A stretch of 7,577 nt of DNA from Candidatus Parcubacteria bacterium. Lineage in GTDB: Bacteria > Patescibacteriota > Minisyncoccia > Phycocordibacterales > GCA-2747955. The notes beneath the pieces are model-generated. The model ran no database searches and was not told the origin of the DNA. It saw only the letters and a program-made list of their open reading frames with translations. Position numbers and translations under genes: made by a program. The stretch lies in the NCBI GenBank assembly GCA_027024305.1, contig JALVSO010000002.1:1-7577 (forward strand). The letters run 5' to 3'. This document shows positions 6,202 to 7,577 of the stretch, in pieces (the first letter of the stretch is position 1; each line of letters opens with the position of its first letter).

Positions 6202-6210
6202 ATTATAACA
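6202..6210 (-). promoter_or_regulatory. Extended -10 box of atpC
   Basis: On the minus strand, TGT-TATAAT ends 23 nt before ATG 6178, giving a leader of about 17 nt. A weak -35 candidate, TTGCTG, lies 18 nt further upstream. Confidence 0.55.
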
Positions 6211-6331
6211 TAATAATCCATCTCACAGCAAGCTTTCCTTAGATTACAATCCTAATCAGAGAACTCTAATCTTTTACTAAAATTTGGTTGCAAAATCAGT
6301 AAATTCGTTTATTAAAAACCTGCAAAAAGTC

Positions 6332-6622
6332 TTAATAATCAAGAATTTTAATAACTCTTTCTCCCGGTCTCTTAAAATTGCTATTTTCAATCAAAAGCCT
6401 CTTTCGTCCATAGTCACTTTTTAGATACTTTATTTTTTTTTCTATTTCCCCTCTTCTCTTCTCCTCTTCTTTTATCTTTGATAAAACTTGATTGTTTTGA
6501 CTTTGAAGCTCTCGATACTTTAAAAAAACATTTAAGAAAGAACCGAAAAGAATAAAAATTATGACTAAAAAAAGGATGGAAAAAAAATAAATCCTAATCA
6601 GTTTTTTTTTTCGCGATCTCAT
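6332..6622 (-). CDS. FtsB/DivIC-like septum formation initiator
   Basis: This 96-aa bitopic membrane protein has a short basic N-terminus (RSRKKK), one transmembrane helix (about 9-30) and a charged coiled coil (about 34-68). Its C-terminal segment is DYGRKRLLIENSNFKRPGERVIKIL. That order, and the RPGE-V ending after the coiled coil, match the FtsB/DivIC family. These proteins join FtsL and FtsQ/DivIB at the division site and help activate septal wall synthesis. No other division gene is in the window. The ATG at 6622 lies 17 bases from a divergent small gene, and its -10 box overlaps that gene's. Confidence 0.82.
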   Translation of the reverse strand: MRSRKKKLIRIYFFSILFLVIIFILFGSFLNVFLKYRELQSQNNQVLSKIKEEEKRRGEIEKKIKYLKSDYGRKRLLIENSNFKRPGERVIKILDY

Positions 6623-6639
6623 GGTAATATAATAGCATT
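6623..6639. promoter_or_regulatory. Compact divergent promoter for two leaderless genes
   Basis: Only 17 bases separate two divergent ATGs. On the plus strand TATAAT (6628-6633) ends 6 nt before ATG 6640. On the minus strand TGC-TATTAT (6637-6629) ends 6 nt before ATG 6622. The two hexamers overlap, so polymerases could not occupy both at once, and each promoter's upstream part lies inside the opposite gene. Confidence 0.6.
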
Positions 6640-6747
6640 ATGTACGGTAAAAAATCAAAGAAAACCATTCACATTATTTGAAGTGTTATCGGCATCGTAA
6701 CCGCAATTTCCATGGTTGCCCTGCCCCTAATATATCTTTTCAGATAA
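6640..6747 (+). CDS. Small single-pass membrane protein (35 aa), one UGA-Trp codon
   Basis: ATG 6640 to TAA 6745-6747 encodes 35 residues if TGA at 6679-6681 is read as Trp14. A basic N-terminus (KKSKK) is followed by one hydrophobic helix (about 10-33, IIWSVIGIVTAISMVALPLI). A -10 box sits 6 nt before the ATG, and a strong terminator overlaps the stop codon, so the transcription unit fits the ORF exactly. Small proteins of this shape are found in CPR genomes (recall only). Function unknown. Confidence 0.65.
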
Positions 6748-6771
6748 AAAAACCGCCCATGGCGGTTTTTT
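6747..6771 (+). terminator. Terminator after the small membrane protein gene
   Basis: An 11-bp stem (AAAAAACCGCC / GGCGGTTTTTT) with a 3-nt CAT loop starts at the last base of the stop codon. A- and T-runs on each side could make it bidirectional. Confidence 0.85.
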
Positions 6772-6782
6772 CAATCTTTTTT

Positions 6783-6791
6783 TGTTATAAT
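6783..6791 (+). promoter_or_regulatory. Extended -10 box of recR
   Basis: TGT-TATAAT ends 8 nt before the recR ATG at 6800, giving a leader of 0-2 nt. It lies directly downstream of the preceding terminator. Confidence 0.6.
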
Positions 6792-6799
6792 ACTTTCCA

Positions 6800-7405
6800 A
6801 TGAATAAAAAAGAAAAATTGGAAATGCTTTTTCGGGAGTTCCCCGGGGTGGGTCCTCGCCAGGCCGGGCGTTTTGTCCATGCCCTGCTCTATAAAAATCG
6901 GAACTATCTGGAAGAACTTTCTCGCCTGATTTTGGAAATTAAAGAAGGGACCAGAAAGTGCCAACGGTGCAATAGATTTTTTCAAGAAAATAACCAGAAC
7001 CATATCTGCTCAATCTGTGGCGATGAAAGAAGAGACCGGACCAAATTGCTGATTATTGAAAAAAATCCCGATTTTGAAAATATCGAAAATAGCGGCATCT
7101 GAAACGGACTCTATTTTCTCATTGGAAAAAATTTAAAATTAACCGAAAAGGAACCGGAGAAAAAAATCAATCTGGAAAGTCTAAAAAAACAACTGGAAAA
7201 CAACCCCGTTGAAGAAGTTACCTTCGCCCTATCCCTGACTCCCGAAGGAGAACAGACCAAAGACTTTCTCTGAAATTTTTTAAATCCCTTAGCCAAGGAA
7301 TTGAATTTTAAAATCACCGAACTGGGCCGAGGTCTTTCCCTGGGTTCGGAAATTGAATATTCCGACAAAGTCACTTTAACCGAAGCCTTTAAAAACCGAA
7401 AATAA
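6800..7405 (+). CDS. recR: Recombination mediator RecR; two UGA-Trp codons
   Basis: RecR works with RecO (and RecF) to load RecA on single-stranded DNA gaps. Reading TGA at 7100-7102 and 7271-7273 as Trp101 and Trp158 gives a 201-aa protein, the normal RecR length, ending in TAA. The helix-hairpin-helix is at residues 10-30 (FREFPGVGPRQAGRFVHALL). The zinc finger uses Cys54, Cys57, Cys70 and Cys73. The Toprim domain follows (from about 81), with LLIIEKNPD, SGIWNGLYFLIG, TPEGEQTKDFL and ITELGRGLSLGSEIEYSDKV. Trp101 sits where relatives have an aromatic (SG-Y-GLYH). The second site is not strongly conserved in the family. Without recoding, the Toprim domain would be cut off after the first strand. 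Confidence 0.95.
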
Positions 7406-7465
7406 AAAAGCGCCATTCGCTCCCAAAAAAGTAAAGAGCTTTAAAAAATCACCGAAACAATTACA

Positions 7466-7490
7466 GTATATTCTAATATAAGAATGATAC
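7466..7490. repeat. Imperfect hairpin after recR
   Basis: GTATATTCT (7466-7474) pairs with AGAATGATAC (7481-7490), with one bulged G and a 6-nt loop. It lies directly before the recR terminator. It may be part of the same 3' structure or an operator. Confidence 0.35.
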
Positions 7491-7521
7491 CCGAAATTTT
7501 CTAAAATTTCCGGTGTTTTTT
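7491..7521 (+). terminator. Terminator of recR
   Basis: The stem CCGAAATTTT / AAAATTTCCGG has one bulged C and is followed by GGTG and TTTTTT. There is no T-run on the other strand, so it acts in the recR direction. Confidence 0.65.
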
Positions 7522-7531
7522 CTTAATAATT

Positions 7532-7577
7532 TTAAAACTTTGACAGTAATTTACTCAAACCTTCTTCATCAATCTTT
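7532..7577 (-). CDS. 3' end of a minus-strand gene (partial)
   Basis: On the minus strand the frame is open from the window edge to TAA at 7532-7534 and reads KIDEEGLSKLLSKF. The residues look protein-like, and the gene would converge on recR. Too little is visible to identify it. Confidence 0.4.
   Translation of the reverse strand, partial: KIDEEGLSKLLSKF

Noticed and set aside
1023..7405. UGA = glycine (Gracilibacteria/Absconditabacteria code)
   Set aside because: The conserved sites at TGA are tryptophan or aromatic in these families; none is a clear glycine position.

Overview
The window looks like part of a small-genome, AT-rich bacterium, most likely of the Candidate Phyla Radiation (Patescibacteria). 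The grounds are short, tightly packed genes, no Shine-Dalgarno sequences at any start, a bare RRM RNA-binding protein, a minimal FtsB-like protein, a truncated ATP synthase epsilon subunit and a MYG1-type hydrolase. The placement is inference. The strongest single observation is the genetic code. Five genes are interrupted by ten in-frame TGA codons, and at the best conserved sites (RluF-type PG-Q-W-R, MYG1 GLVW and PESW-GLRGEE, the WN...LGG-SP motif) the family has tryptophan. Every gene ends in TAA or TAG. UGA is therefore read as Trp here. With the standard code these genes appear as broken fragments.

Region 1 (about 1-1022) is mostly non-coding. It starts with a possible 3' end of a gene and a hairpin, followed by a relatively GC-rich, ORF-poor, repeat-rich stretch (about 160-430). 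Next come two promoter-linked copies of the 5' half of tRNA-His, the intact tRNA-His(GUG) gene with encoded CCA and a terminator, and then a 113-bp tandem duplication carrying the tRNA 3' end. It resembles a repeatedly used tRNA recombination site.

Region 2 (1023-3937) holds a divergent pair: an unrecognised 265-aa protein with an LGG-SP motif (minus strand) and an RluF-type rRNA pseudouridine synthase (plus strand). Two terminators separate the latter from a convergent RRM protein. A DUF937-like protein follows.

Region 3 (3957-6622, all minus strand) holds a 522-aa fusion of a DedA/VTT membrane domain to a MYG1-type hydrolase, a Met-rich 101-aa protein, an orphan atpC and an FtsB/DivIC-like protein. 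Region 4 (6640-7577) holds a 35-aa membrane protein visible only with UGA=Trp, recR, and the edge of a further minus-strand gene.

Several genes share one start arrangement: an extended -10 box (TGn-TAnnnT) ending 6-8 nt before ATG, which would give leaderless mRNAs. The genes are mostly unrelated housekeeping functions (RNA modification, RNA binding, division, energy, DNA repair), not one pathway.
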